Of a DNA stretch of 60,326 bases, positions 44,183 through 53,533 are shown piece after piece (the stretch's first letter is position 1; each line of letters begins with the position of its first letter). The notes below the pieces were generated by a model. It saw only the letters and a program-made list of their open reading frames with translations. It ran no database searches and was not told the origin of the DNA. Position numbers and translations under genes: made by a program. Source of the stretch: CANLBN01 sp050633825 (lineage in GTDB: Bacteria > Pseudomonadota > Gammaproteobacteria > Pseudomonadales > Cellvibrionaceae). The stretch is taken from contig JBOEHG010000033.1 in assembly GCA_050633825.1 (NCBI GenBank), forward strand, positions 1 through 60,326, in the 5' to 3' direction.

Positions 44183-44397
44183 AGCAGTTGTTTAATAGCT
44201 TCATTTAAGGAATCGGATTCCGGTGAGCTTATTGAGACAAAATGTCTTACCTGAGAGCCATCAGTATTCACGAGAAATTTATTAAAACTCCAAGTGGGTG
44301 CTTTCGACTTTTCTGCTAACCATTTAAATAAGGGATGGGCACTTTTCCCTTTGGCAGAAATCGGCGCCATCATAGTGAAACCAACCCCTGTTAATTT
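44179..44397 (-). pseudogene. C-terminal remnant of a glutathione peroxidase
   Basis: The 72 codons up to the stop (after an upstream TGA) match the C-terminal third of glutathione peroxidases: GVGFTMMAPISAKGKSAHPL, FKWLAEK, and WSFNKFLVNTDG in place of the family WNFxKFLVxxxG. The N-terminal two thirds, with the catalytic Cys/Sec and Gln, are gone. The partner Asn next to the catalytic Trp has become Ser. The S41 peptidase gene ends 15 bp upstream, so a deletion probably fused the two neighbours. An ATG at 44373 could still start a 64-residue peptide. Confidence 0.78.
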
Positions 44398-44411
44398 TCA
44401 ATATGCCAATT

Positions 44412-45719
44412 CTAGTGAACAGATTCCATAATATTAAACGAGATTTCAGTATTCTTTTGTGAAAACTCATCTCGTGTTGTGGTTCTAGTGACCGGACATT
44501 GTCCGTTAGAGATATGTGACAAAGCGGTAGCAAGCATGCCTTCACTAGGGTCGGCTAAAAGTGTATTGAGGTCATCAGTGGCAGAGCAAGTGGCTTCAAT
44601 ACCATTGAAATAATCACCCTGATCTAAGTCATTAAAGACATTGAAGGCAATAGGGTTAAGTGTTTTTTCACAAAAATTGATACCAACGGAGCCAACCGGT
44701 TTACCGCAAGTGGTTTGGCCAACAGTGATGACATCAATATTCACTGGGTCCATTGCATTGATGGTTAGCTCGCTTGCGGAGCAAGTACCGTTAAGTGTTA
44801 ATACATAAAGCCTATTGAGGTCCACGCTATTGGCGAGTGATTCAAAAGGGAAGGTGGTATTGAATTCACTGTTTTTATCGTTGTAAACCAATTTTGCTGT
44901 ATCAGCGCCAATAGCAGAGCTGCCGGCAATAAGAGACGATAGTCTTTGCGCGGTTGTGACTCTACCACCGCCGTTATAACGCAAGTCCAACACAAGCTCA
45001 TCAATATTCGCCTGTGCAAAAGTGGTGAATGCATTCAATAATTCATCTTTAGTGGGTTCTAAAAAGCTGGTGAGGGCCAAATAGCCAACGGCGAGACCAT
45101 TGGTGTTGATGACTTCGGCGCTAATAACTGTGTTGATTGTGACAAGGCCAATTGTCAGATCAATATCTCTTGGCGCTTCACCTACAGAACTTACAGAATA
45201 ACGTAGCGTATCATCTTCACTATAGTTGTTGATAAAGCTAGTAAAGCCGCCATTGTTATTGATGTTGGTAACGTTTACGCCATCAATGGCCAGAATACGG
45301 TCACTACGTTGTAGTCCTGCACGCCCCGCAGAGGAGTCATCAAATACATAGCGGATAACATAGGCATCGTTGCCATCATCTTCAGAGCCATAACCCAGGC
45401 CAATATAGGTTCCTTCCTCAAAAAAGCTTTGCTGGGCTTGTTGATTTGCAATATAGCTAAAACGGTCAGGGGTGACGATTAAGTCACTGAGCATGGCTTC
45501 CGGAGAACTATAATCGCTAGGGTTTATGTTAGGTAGTTGGTCGTAGTAAAGATAAATATCTTCCATAACGTCCAGAACAAAGCGGTTTTGGTTTATGACA
45601 GAACAGCTGAGAGGCATTGCTTGGTTGTTGTTGCTACCACTACCACCACCGGAACCGCCACAGGATGCGATACTCACTAGTAGAATAGAAAAAATAATAG
45701 TCCTGATACCGCTTTCCAT
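44412..45719 (-). CDS. S41-family peptidase, probable lipoprotein
   Basis: This 435-residue protein has a lipoprotein signal (VSIASC lipobox), a Gly/Ser/Asn-rich linker, a PDZ domain (YVIRYVFDDSSAGRAGLQRSDRILAI split here; about residues 118-200) and a C-terminal-processing-peptidase catalytic domain. The nucleophile Ser is in NGTCSASELTINAM and the general-base Lys in CGKPVGS. It probably cuts periplasmic or surface protein tails. The C-terminus (NIMESVH) lies beside the truncated peroxidase and could have been altered by the same event. Confidence 0.85.
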   Translation of the reverse strand: MESGIRTIIFSILLVSIASCGGSGGGSGSNNNQAMPLSCSVINQNRFVLDVMEDIYLYYDQLPNINPSDYSSPEAMLSDLIVTPDRFSYIANQQAQQSFFEEGTYIGLGYGSEDDGNDAYVIRYVFDDSSAGRAGLQRSDRILAIDGVNVTNINNNGGFTSFINNYSEDDTLRYSVSSVGEAPRDIDLTIGLVTINTVISAEVINTNGLAVGYLALTSFLEPTKDELLNAFTTFAQANIDELVLDLRYNGGGRVTTAQRLSSLIAGSSAIGADTAKLVYNDKNSEFNTTFPFESLANSVDLNRLYVLTLNGTCSASELTINAMDPVNIDVITVGQTTCGKPVGSVGINFCEKTLNPIAFNVFNDLDQGDYFNGIEATCSATDDLNTLLADPSEGMLATALSHISNGQCPVTRTTTRDEFSQKNTEISFNIMESVH

Positions 45720-45930
45720 ATATTTTTGCCCGTGCTTTTTGTCGATATTTGTAGAGAATAGGTACTGTTATCAGCCCATTCTATGAAATATTGTTGGCTT
45801 AATATACACCTGTGTTCTCATTATAAAAAATCAGTTCTCCTTTCAGAATTAAACAGAACTAAAATCAGTGCTAGCCAGAGTATCCACTTTTTTGTAGCCT
45901 AGTGCATTTGTAACAGCAAATAGATGTGCT

Positions 45931-47244
45931 ATGAAAGAATACTTACATATATATGGCCTTGGCCTGCTATTAATTATTGCTGCTTTTATACTGACCTTTC
46001 AGTTTGTTAAACCCAGCCCCCCACGTACATTAACCATTGCAACGGGCAGTGAATCAGGAGCTTATTATGCCTATGCAAAACAGTATCAACAGCTGTTAAA
46101 AAAGCAGGGTATCACCTTAAATGTAGTGACAACAGCAGGGTCGGTTGAGAACATCGAGCGTTTAAAACAAGGTGATGTTGATATTGCTTTTGTACAAAGT
46201 GGTATCGGCCAACCGTATAAAAACGACCTTACTGATCAAGATCAGCCCTTGGTAGCTTTAGCCAGTGTCTATTATGAGCCACTGTGGTTATTTATGCCGA
46301 CATCACAAGCAGCATTTAAGGTTAATGATTTGCTAAACAAGCGTATTGCCATAGGCGCTGAAGGTAGCGGTACTCACGCGCTCACAAAAATATTGTTGGA
46401 TAATAATGGAATTAATACCAATAACAGTACATTGTTAGATATCAGCAGTGATCAAGCCGCAGAACAACTTAAATCTGGGCAGTTAGATTACTTGTTTATT
46501 GTAGCGTCAGTGAATGCATCTATTGTTCAATCTTTATTGGCTGATACATCAATTGCACCTTTCGATTTTGCTAGAGCCAAAGCCTATACCCGCCGCTATC
46601 GTTTTTTGTCTGCAGTTGAATTACCGCAGGGAGTGGTTGATTTTAGCCGTAATATTCCCGCGACGGATGTCAATTTATTAAGTGCAGCGGCCACATTGGT
46701 TACTCATGAAGATTTACATCCAGCGTTAGTCACTTTATTGATGCAAGCCGCAGATGAAATTCACAGTCCCGGTGATTTATTGGAGGAAGCAGGTCAATTC
46801 CCATCGGAGTACCTTGTTGATTTTGATTTGGATACTAGTGCCCAACGTTACTTTGATTATGGTCCTCCATTACTACAACGTTATTTGCCTTTTTGGGCCG
46901 CAGTGTTGGTGAATCAATTAAAAGTGTTTCTGATTCCCATTATTGCTTTGATGATTCCTTTAATGAGAGTGCTACCACCGATCTATCGATGGCGAGTGCG
47001 CTCCCGTATTTATCGTTGGTATCGCGACTTACGACAAATTGAAGAGAATATGACTCAAGACCGGCCGGATGACGATTTGTCCACTTTGTCCAAAGAATTG
47101 GATGCTTTACAACAAGATGTTATGTTGCAGCCCGCTCCCCTTTCGTACACGGATGAACTGTATCATTTACGTGGGCATATTAAGCTGGTTAAAGAACGCA
47201 TGGATGCCTTACAAGAAAACCATAAACTGGACAGCCAGCTTTAA
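45931..47244 (+). CDS. Membrane-anchored TAXI-type TRAP solute-binding protein
   Basis: This 437-residue protein begins with an uncleaved-looking membrane helix, then a TAXI solute-binding domain (LTIATGSESGAYYAYAKQY, VVTTAGSVENIERLKQGDVDIAFVQSG). A second hydrophobic segment (about 327-350, PIIALMIPLMRVLPP) is followed by a charged cytoplasmic coiled coil. No TRAP permease subunit is nearby. The two-helix anchored form suggests a sensor or accessory role rather than a free periplasmic carrier. The substrate is unknown. Confidence 0.85.
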   Translation: MKEYLHIYGLGLLLIIAAFILTFQFVKPSPPRTLTIATGSESGAYYAYAKQYQQLLKKQGITLNVVTTAGSVENIERLKQGDVDIAFVQSGIGQPYKNDLTDQDQPLVALASVYYEPLWLFMPTSQAAFKVNDLLNKRIAIGAEGSGTHALTKILLDNNGINTNNSTLLDISSDQAAEQLKSGQLDYLFIVASVNASIVQSLLADTSIAPFDFARAKAYTRRYRFLSAVELPQGVVDFSRNIPATDVNLLSAAATLVTHEDLHPALVTLLMQAADEIHSPGDLLEEAGQFPSEYLVDFDLDTSAQRYFDYGPPLLQRYLPFWAAVLVNQLKVFLIPIIALMIPLMRVLPPIYRWRVRSRIYRWYRDLRQIEENMTQDRPDDDLSTLSKELDALQQDVMLQPAPLSYTDELYHLRGHIKLVKERMDALQENHKLDSQL

Positions 47245-47342
47245 TCATTTATATACTGCGATTAGCTGCTTGATAGCGGTTCTATATTTTAGTTTTATCA
47301 CACACTCCACATAAACATGACTATAACAATAAGGTGTTAGCT

Positions 47343-47534
47343 ATGAGTGCAAAAGAAACAACCTCTACTTTGGTAAACCAACTTGACGACAATGCCAGTT
47401 GGGGAGAAGTCAAAGATACCATTATGAAAGCCTACAAACGGGAAACGGGCGATGCAAAAGCAGATGCAGTTGCTGCCGTTATTCTCTGTGCGATATTTGT
47501 CAGTGCTTGTATTTTTTGGGTCAGCAGTCAGTAA
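47343..47534 (+). CDS. Small single-helix membrane protein
   Basis: This 63-residue protein has a polar, charged first 40 residues and one C-terminal membrane helix (AVAAVILCAIFVSACIFWV). ATG 47343 is preferred over GTG 47334; AAGGTG at 47331-47336 is its ribosome site. It lies between the TAXI protein and the gamma-glutamyltransferase on the same strand. The family is not recognised. Confidence 0.6.
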   Translation: MSAKETTSTLVNQLDDNASWGEVKDTIMKAYKRETGDAKADAVAAVILCAIFVSACIFWVSSQ

Positions 47535-47572
47535 AGAATATTCATTCGTTGGTCAATCATTAGAGTTTTTAT

Positions 47573-49192
47573 ATGATTAATATTGATGGTTCATCTTACC
47601 CTTATGCCTCCAGACGGAGCGCAACGTATGCCAAAAACGGTATGGTGGCAACATCACAACCTTTAGCCGCTGAAATTGGGCTATCTATGCTTAAAACCGG
47701 TGGCAATGCTGTTGATGCTGCGATTGCCACCGCTGCCGCCTTAACCGTTGTTGAACCAACGGGGTGTGGCATTGGGGGTGACGCGTTTGCATTGGTTTGG
47801 ATGAAGGATCAATTGCATGGGCTTAATGCTAGCTCATTTGCACCTGATGGACTTACCCCTGAAGCAATGAAAGAGCAGGGCTATGAAGATCAAATGCCAT
47901 TACACGGTTGGCTGCCAGTGACAGTTCCGGGTATTCCTGCCGCATGGTCGAGTCTGCATAAGCGCTGGGGTAAATTATCTTTTGCAGAGGTTATGGCACC
48001 GGCGATAAAGTTGGCACGTGAAGGCTTTCCTGTCTCTCCCACAGTAGCTCATTTATGGAATAAAGAAGCCAAATTAATGGCTGAAGTCTTAACTGACGAA
48101 GGTTTAAAAAAAGCGTGGTTTGACACTTTTTCCTTTGATGGACGCACGCCCAACCCGGGTGAAATATTTTCCTCTACTGGCCATGCGGATTCGCTGCAAA
48201 GTATTGCCGATACCCATGCAGAAAGTTTTTATCGAGGTGAGCTGGCCGATAAAATTGACGCTTATGCAAAAGCAACGGGTGGTTTGATTCGTAAAGAAGA
48301 CCTAGCCCGTTATCAAGTAGAGTGGGTCGACCCGATTAAAGTCAATTACCGTGGTTATGATATTTGGGAAATCCCCCCTAATGGCCAGGGCCTAGTTGTT
48401 TTAATGGCTTTAAATATTTTAAAAAGTTATGAGTTTGATCAACGGGATACGACTGATACTTTACATAAACAAATAGAAGCAATGAAACTTGCTTATACCG
48501 ATGGGCAAGCGTTTATTACCCAACGGGATCAAATGCCTTTTAGTGTGGACGATTTATTGTCGGAATCCTATATGCGAAGCCGTCGCGATCAAATCAATGC
48601 AACGGCATTGATGCCAACAGCAGGTAAGCCACAAAAAGGGGGGACGGTTTATCTGGCAACCGCAGACAGTGATGGCAATATGGTCTCTTATATCCAAAGT
48701 AATTTTCATGGCTTTGGCTCAGGCGTGGTGGTCCCGGGTACGGGTATCGGTTTGCAAAACCGCGGCGCTGACTTTTCTCTAGATCCACAGCACCCTAATT
48801 ATTTACAGCCCGGTAAAAAAACCTTTCATACGATTATTCCCGGTTTTATTACCAAAGGTGAGCAGCCCATTGGCCCTTTCGGTGTGATGGGCGCTTATAT
48901 GCAACCACAAGGGCAGTTACAGGTCATTACTAATATGATCGATTTTGGAATGAACCCACAAACAGCACTGGATGCACCTCGCTGGCAATGGTTTGGTGAA
49001 AAAACTATTGGTCTTGAGCCAGAGCTGGAATCAACAATTATCAATGAGTTAAAAAATAAAGGGCATGAGGCGACTATTGCCACAGACCCCACTATTTATG
49101 GTCGAGGACAAATTATCCTGCGTGATCCAGATACCGGTGTGTTATGTGGAGGCACCGAAAAACGTATTGATGGTTTAGTGGCGGCGTATTAA
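47573..49192 (+). CDS. Gamma-glutamyltransferase family protein (YwrD-like)
   Basis: This 539-residue Ntn-hydrolase proenzyme should self-cleave before the Thr in KGGTVYLAT, making large and small subunits. MLKTGGNAVDAAIATAAALTVVEP is the classic GGT N-terminal signature (first 20 residues shown in part: GGNAVDAAIATAAALTVVEP). It lacks a signal peptide, unlike periplasmic GGT, so it is likely cytosolic and closer to YwrD-type enzymes acting on gamma-glutamyl compounds such as glutathione. Confidence 0.88.
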   Translation: MINIDGSSYPYASRRSATYAKNGMVATSQPLAAEIGLSMLKTGGNAVDAAIATAAALTVVEPTGCGIGGDAFALVWMKDQLHGLNASSFAPDGLTPEAMKEQGYEDQMPLHGWLPVTVPGIPAAWSSLHKRWGKLSFAEVMAPAIKLAREGFPVSPTVAHLWNKEAKLMAEVLTDEGLKKAWFDTFSFDGRTPNPGEIFSSTGHADSLQSIADTHAESFYRGELADKIDAYAKATGGLIRKEDLARYQVEWVDPIKVNYRGYDIWEIPPNGQGLVVLMALNILKSYEFDQRDTTDTLHKQIEAMKLAYTDGQAFITQRDQMPFSVDDLLSESYMRSRRDQINATALMPTAGKPQKGGTVYLATADSDGNMVSYIQSNFHGFGSGVVVPGTGIGLQNRGADFSLDPQHPNYLQPGKKTFHTIIPGFITKGEQPIGPFGVMGAYMQPQGQLQVITNMIDFGMNPQTALDAPRWQWFGEKTIGLEPELESTIINELKNKGHEATIATDPTIYGRGQIILRDPDTGVLCGGTEKRIDGLVAAY

Positions 49193-49202
49193 TTTATTAC
49201 GA

Positions 49203-49907
49203 TTACATGTTATTTTTATTAATAATATTGGTAATGATAGTCAAACAAGCTTGAGGGTTTGCTTGAGCAATAAAATGTCCTCCAGATACCTTCTGTAAAT
49301 CCACAGATTGAAATAATTGTTGAATTTCTGTTAATGCATGATTGCTTATGAATAAGTCATGACTAGCTTGAATATAAGTGGTTTCAATGGAAAGAATTTG
49401 TTGAGGTTTTAATAGGCAAGATATATTGGCTAGCCTTGCCTTAAGAATGCATGCGTCAACGCTATTAATAGATTCATAAAGCAAGTTTATTAACGCAGTT
49501 GAATTGACACTACGAAAACATAACCAATTGATGATATTTTGAGGGACTATTCTCTTTCTTAATATTGAAATGGGAAAATATTGAGCTAACTTACTTAGTA
49601 GTGAACTCAGTAGTGAAGGTGTAGACAAAAAACTAGCGACAAAAATAATGTGCTTGATAGATATCTTTGATCGCTTAGCTAATTCGTAGGCTATTCTGCC
49701 GGAATAAGATTCCGCAAATAGTATGATATTTTCATCAGAGATTATTTTTTCAATCCTCTTAACTTCAGACTCTACACTTTGATCAGTTTCCTGAGATAAA
49801 GGGATAACCTCAATATTGATGTCATTTGGAATAATATCCAATAGTGGCTTAAACAATAGGCCTGTTCCATCCATCCCCGGCAGAAGTACGACTTTAATTC
49901 TATTCAA
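49203..49907 (-). CDS. Alpha/beta hydrolase
   Basis: This 234-residue protein has the HG-like LLPGMDGTG oxyanion segment, nucleophile Ser in FAESYSGR (relaxed G-x-S-x-G), acid Asp in ASHDLFIS and His in VSGGHFIAQANP. It is soluble, with no signal peptide. The sequence is more AT-rich than its neighbours, hinting at acquisition. The substrate cannot be read; esterase or lipase-like activity on small acyl esters is likely. Confidence 0.8.
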   Translation of the reverse strand: MNRIKVVLLPGMDGTGLLFKPLLDIIPNDINIEVIPLSQETDQSVESEVKRIEKIISDENIILFAESYSGRIAYELAKRSKISIKHIIFVASFLSTPSLLSSLLSKLAQYFPISILRKRIVPQNIINWLCFRSVNSTALINLLYESINSVDACILKARLANISCLLKPQQILSIETTYIQASHDLFISNHALTEIQQLFQSVDLQKVSGGHFIAQANPQACLTIITNIINKNNM

Positions 49908-49987
49908 TTTATACCCTTTTGGTTGTTTTAGACTTCTACCAATATATGAGTAATAGTAACTCGCCTAAGTACCCCGAGTAAAAAATC

Positions 49988-50016
49988 TTGACCTCTATTC
50001 CGTATCCTAGGATACT
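49988..50016 (+). promoter_or_regulatory. Sigma-70 promoter of ruvCAB
   Basis: TTGACC (49988-49993), 17 nt, then GATACT (50011-50016). The -10 overlaps a perfect palindrome GTATCCTAGGATAC (50002-50015). The predicted start point near 50023 is just before the LexA-like box. Confidence 0.6.
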
Positions 50017-50026
50017 TACCCAAAAA

Positions 50027-50046
50027 TACTGGATAAAAAAACAGTG
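50027..50046. promoter_or_regulatory. LexA-like box overlapping the ruvC start
   Basis: CTG (50029-50031)-N10-CAG (50042-50044) with the 20-mer matching the SOS consensus at 15 positions. The half site CTGGAT recalls the E. coli ruvAB box from memory. The box lies at about +5 to +24 and includes the ruvC GTG start. Confidence 0.6.
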
Positions 50047-50562
50047 GCTTTGATTTTGGGGATTGATCCCGGCTCTCGAAAAACCGGTTTTGGCATTATT
50101 AACACACTAGGTGGGCGACATGAATATGTGGCTAGTGGCGTTATTCGCCTGCCTGAAGCAGCCTTGCCGGAGCGTTTGCAGGTGATTTTTGAAAATGTCT
50201 GCGAAGTGATTCGAGAGTATTGCCCCCAAGAAATGGCCATTGAAAATGTCTTTATGTCTAAAAGTGCTGGCTCAGCACTTAAGCTGGGTCAAGCACGAGG
50301 TGCCGCTATTGTGGCGGCGACCAGCTGTGAATTGCCTGTAGCGGAATATGAAGCTAAAAAGGTAAAACAGTCTGTTGTCGGTAACGGCGGTGCTGATAAA
50401 TTTCAGGTTCAACATATGATTAAACAACTTTTAAAATTGTCGGCAGTGCCTCAGGAAGACGCAGCCGATGCATTGGCTGTGGCTCTTTGTCATGCTAATA
50501 CCCAACAACATTTGGTGGCTGTCGCACAAGCGAAGCACTTTCGACGTGGCAGGATGGTGTAA
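50044..50562 (+). CDS. ruvC: Holliday junction endonuclease RuvC
   Basis: This 172-residue resolvase cuts Holliday junctions symmetrically. LGIDPGSRKTGFGII holds the first catalytic Asp, AIENVFMSKSAGSALKLGQA the Glu, and EDAADALAVALCH the final Asp pair. Translation starts at GTG 50044. ruvA begins within the last base of its stop (TAATG), giving coupled ruvC-ruvA-ruvB. The usual upstream partner yebC is absent here. Confidence 0.97.
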   Translation: MALILGIDPGSRKTGFGIINTLGGRHEYVASGVIRLPEAALPERLQVIFENVCEVIREYCPQEMAIENVFMSKSAGSALKLGQARGAAIVAATSCELPVAEYEAKKVKQSVVGNGGADKFQVQHMIKQLLKLSAVPQEDAADALAVALCHANTQQHLVAVAQAKHFRRGRMV

Positions 50563-51176
50563 TGATTGGTCGTTTAAAAGGCATTATTATTGAAAAACAG
50601 CCGCCCCATGTTTTGGTGGATGTTACTGGTGTTGGCTATGAAGTACAGGCGCCAATGACAAGCTTTTACCCTATGCCCGCTGTGGGTGAAGAAGTGATTC
50701 TGCATACACATCTTTCTATTTCAGAGAATGCTCACCAGTTATTTGCCTTTTACACCCAAGATGAGCGCAAGCTATTTCGTACCTTAATCAAAGTCAGTGG
50801 TGTAGGCCCCAAAATGGCCTTGGCTATTCTCTCCGGTATGCCTGCCGCTGAATTTGTACAATGTGTTCGTGCCGATAATGTGACTGCTTTGGTCAAGGTG
50901 CCTGGTGTCGGCAAAAAAACTGCAGAGCGCTTGATTATTGAAGTTAAAGATCGACTGAAAGACTGGGGCGCAGTAACAACAGAGGGTATCAGTCCCCCTG
51001 ATCTTATCGTTAATCAGTCTTTATCATCTGTAACAGCAGATGCTGAAAGTGCCTTGATCGCATTGGGTTATCGTCCCACTGAGGCCGCAAAAGTTATTGC
51101 GTCGGTACAAAAAGAACAATCACCGGATAATAGCGAAGAGCTGATTCGATTGGCCTTAAAAAGCCTAGCAGGATAG
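50562..51176 (+). CDS. ruvA: Holliday junction helicase subunit RuvA
   Basis: This 204-residue junction-binding subunit has domain I (MIGRLKGIIIEKQPPHVLVD), two helix-hairpin-helix motifs (VSGVGPKMALAIL and VPGVGKKTAERLI) and the C-terminal domain III that contacts RuvB. RuvA tetramers hold the four-way junction flat while RuvB pumps DNA through it. Confidence 0.97.
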   Translation: MIGRLKGIIIEKQPPHVLVDVTGVGYEVQAPMTSFYPMPAVGEEVILHTHLSISENAHQLFAFYTQDERKLFRTLIKVSGVGPKMALAILSGMPAAEFVQCVRADNVTALVKVPGVGKKTAERLIIEVKDRLKDWGAVTTEGISPPDLIVNQSLSSVTADAESALIALGYRPTEAAKVIASVQKEQSPDNSEELIRLALKSLAG

Positions 51177-51239
51177 AATTCCTTTCAGCTTATAACGCAC
51201 AAGTGATATCCACTATCAGAACTCAAGACCGGAATTGAA

Positions 51240-52310
51240 ATGATTACCAAAGACAACCTGCATACCGAACAGGGGGAGAGGCAAGGAGAACGAATCATCA
51301 CGTCCGTTGCCATGCCTCAGGAAGATAAGCAGGATAGGGCGATAAGACCTAAGAGTCTCGCTGACTATATTGGTCAGCCGCAGGTCAAAGAGCAAATGGA
51401 GATTTTTATTCGTGCGGCACAAAAGCGTAATGAGCCACTCGACCATACCTTGGTTTTTGGTCCTCCGGGTTTAGGTAAAACCACGCTTGCCAATATTATC
51501 GCTGCCGAAATGGGGGTGGAGTTAACGACAACTTCGGGCCCTGTATTAGAAAAGGCGGGCGATTTAGCAGCACTAATGACTAATCTACAGCCCGGAGATG
51601 TTTTATTCATTGATGAAATTCATCGACTTTCTCCTGTTGTAGAAGAGGTACTCTATCCTGCAATGGAAGATTATCAGCTCGATATTATGATCGGTGAAGG
51701 CCCTGCGGCCCGTTCGATTAAATTGGACCTGCCGCCTTTTACCTTGGTTGGAGCGACAACTCGGGCGGGTCTGTTGACCTCACCACTGCGGGATCGCTTT
51801 GGTATTGTTCAGCGTCTAGAATTTTATAATGTTGCCGACCTGACTCATATTGTCAGCCGTTCTGCTCATCTGCTGGGTGTCGAGATGGATAAAGCCGGTG
51901 CGATCGAAATTGCCAAGCGTTCACGTGGTACCCCTCGTATTGCCAATCGCTTACTCAGACGAGTGCGTGATTATGCGGAAGTTAAAGGCGATGGACAGGT
52001 GACAGTGGATATTGCCGACAAAGCCCTTAATATGTTGAATGTTGATGACCGTGGTTTTGATCATATGGACAGACGCTTGCTCTTGGCGATGATCGAGAAG
52101 TTTTCTGGTGGGCCTGTTGGCATTGATAGTATTGCCGCTGCTATTAGCGAAGAGCGCGATACCATTGAAGATGTTCTGGAGCCTTATTTAATTCAACAAG
52201 GGTATATGACCCGAACACCTCGTGGCCGTATGGTTACCCAACTTGCTTATGAGCACTTTGATTTGCCTTCTGCGCCGTCATCTTCTTCACAACCCTCCCA
52301 ACCTAGCTAA
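51240..52310 (+). CDS. ruvB: Holliday junction ATPase RuvB
   Basis: This 356-residue AAA+ motor has Walker A GPPGLGKTTLA, Walker B LFIDEIHRL, sensor 1 in VGATTRAG and the arginine finger segment SPLRDRFGI. A winged-helix domain closes the protein. The last 15 residues are a Ser/Pro/Gln-rich tail. It ends 18 bp before ybgC. Confidence 0.97.
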   Translation: MITKDNLHTEQGERQGERIITSVAMPQEDKQDRAIRPKSLADYIGQPQVKEQMEIFIRAAQKRNEPLDHTLVFGPPGLGKTTLANIIAAEMGVELTTTSGPVLEKAGDLAALMTNLQPGDVLFIDEIHRLSPVVEEVLYPAMEDYQLDIMIGEGPAARSIKLDLPPFTLVGATTRAGLLTSPLRDRFGIVQRLEFYNVADLTHIVSRSAHLLGVEMDKAGAIEIAKRSRGTPRIANRLLRRVRDYAEVKGDGQVTVDIADKALNMLNVDDRGFDHMDRRLLLAMIEKFSGGPVGIDSIAAAISEERDTIEDVLEPYLIQQGYMTRTPRGRMVTQLAYEHFDLPSAPSSSSQPSQPS

Positions 52311-52328
52311 CAGTAATCATCGAGATTC

Positions 52329-52742
52329 ATGATGACCAAGGAATTTATTCACTCCATTCGCGTCTACATTGAAGACACCGATGCGGGCGGAATTGTGTAC
52401 TACGTCAACTATCTGAAATATATTGAGCGAAGTCGTACTGAATTCTTACGCTCTCTGGGGTATGGTAAAGCCGCTGTCTTGGAAGACGGTTTACTGCTGG
52501 TTGTCCGCAGTACACAAATTGATTATTTATTACCCGCGCGCTTGGATGATGAGATCATGGCGACTGCGAGTCTGCAAAAAGTCGCAAAAACCTATGTTGT
52601 TTTTGAGCAAGAGGTTCGTCGGGATAATGACATTTTGTGTCGAGCGACAGTGAAAGTTGCCTGTGTCACACAAAAAGAGGGTAATATGCGACCTGCGGCA
52701 ATGCCTACAAATATGCGCGACTCTCTTAACGATTATTTGTAG
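52329..52742 (+). CDS. ybgC: Tol-Pal-associated acyl-CoA thioesterase
   Basis: This 137-residue hotdog-fold enzyme has the catalytic DTDAGGIVYYVNYLKYIERS motif (DTDAGG with the nearby Tyr/Asn). YbgC hydrolyses acyl-CoA and associates with lipid-synthesis proteins; it heads the tol-pal cluster in most gammaproteobacteria. Tandem ATGs occur at 52329 and 52332. Confidence 0.93.
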   Translation: MMTKEFIHSIRVYIEDTDAGGIVYYVNYLKYIERSRTEFLRSLGYGKAAVLEDGLLLVVRSTQIDYLLPARLDDEIMATASLQKVAKTYVVFEQEVRRDNDILCRATVKVACVTQKEGNMRPAAMPTNMRDSLNDYL

Positions 52743-52827
52743 CAATTATTTATAGTAATATTTTTAGCAACATCTAACACAAACTACTACATAGTATAAG
52801 CAAACGATAATAGTAAGGCTGTATTTT

Positions 52828-53532
52828 ATGAGTGAACAAGTTGTAAGTGGGCCAGATCAAACATTATCTATCTGGTCATTGATTATCGAAGCGGGTTTGG
52901 TGGTACAAGGCGTTATGCTGATACTGCTATTGGCATCGGTTATTTCCTGGGTCATGATTCTTCAGCGTGCAGCTTATCAGCGTCGGGCAAAATCCTTATT
53001 TGATAAGTTTGAAAAAGTATTCTGGTCAGGTGTGGATCTGACACAGTTGTACCGTCAAGGCAATGCACAGGCAACCAGCGGTAAAGTCAGCGGTATTGAA
53101 AATATTTTTCGCGCAGGTTTCAAAGAATTTTCTCGTTTACGCCAACAAGACAGTATTGATAACGATACCGTAATGGTAGGTACTCAGCGGGCAATGCGGG
53201 TTGCACTAGCAAGGGAAGAAGAAAAGCTAGAGGCAAACCTGCCTTTCTTGGCTAGTGTCGCGTCGGTTAGCCCTTATATTGGTTTATTTGGAACCGTTTG
53301 GGGAATCATGAACTCATTCCGTGGTTTGGCTAATGCTGGCCAAGCCTCCTTGGCAACGGTTGCCCCTGGTATATCTGAAGCTTTGATTGCGACCGCCATG
53401 GGTTTGTTTGCAGCGATACCGGCAGTTCTCGCTTACAATCGTTTTGCTGCACGGGCCGAAACCTTGAATGGTAGTTACGAAACCTTTGCGGAAGAGCTAA
53501 CCGCTATTTTGCATCGTCAATTACACCGTTAA
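52828..53532 (+). CDS. tolQ: Tol-Pal motor protein TolQ
   Basis: This 234-residue inner-membrane protein has three membrane helices (about 20-42, 140-162, 175-197) and the MotA/ExbB domain with ASVSPYIGLFGTVWGIMNSF. With TolR it forms the proton channel that energises TolA during envelope constriction. Confidence 0.96.
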   Translation: MSEQVVSGPDQTLSIWSLIIEAGLVVQGVMLILLLASVISWVMILQRAAYQRRAKSLFDKFEKVFWSGVDLTQLYRQGNAQATSGKVSGIENIFRAGFKEFSRLRQQDSIDNDTVMVGTQRAMRVALAREEEKLEANLPFLASVASVSPYIGLFGTVWGIMNSFRGLANAGQASLATVAPGISEALIATAMGLFAAIPAVLAYNRFAARAETLNGSYETFAEELTAILHRQLHR

Positions 53533-53533
53533 T

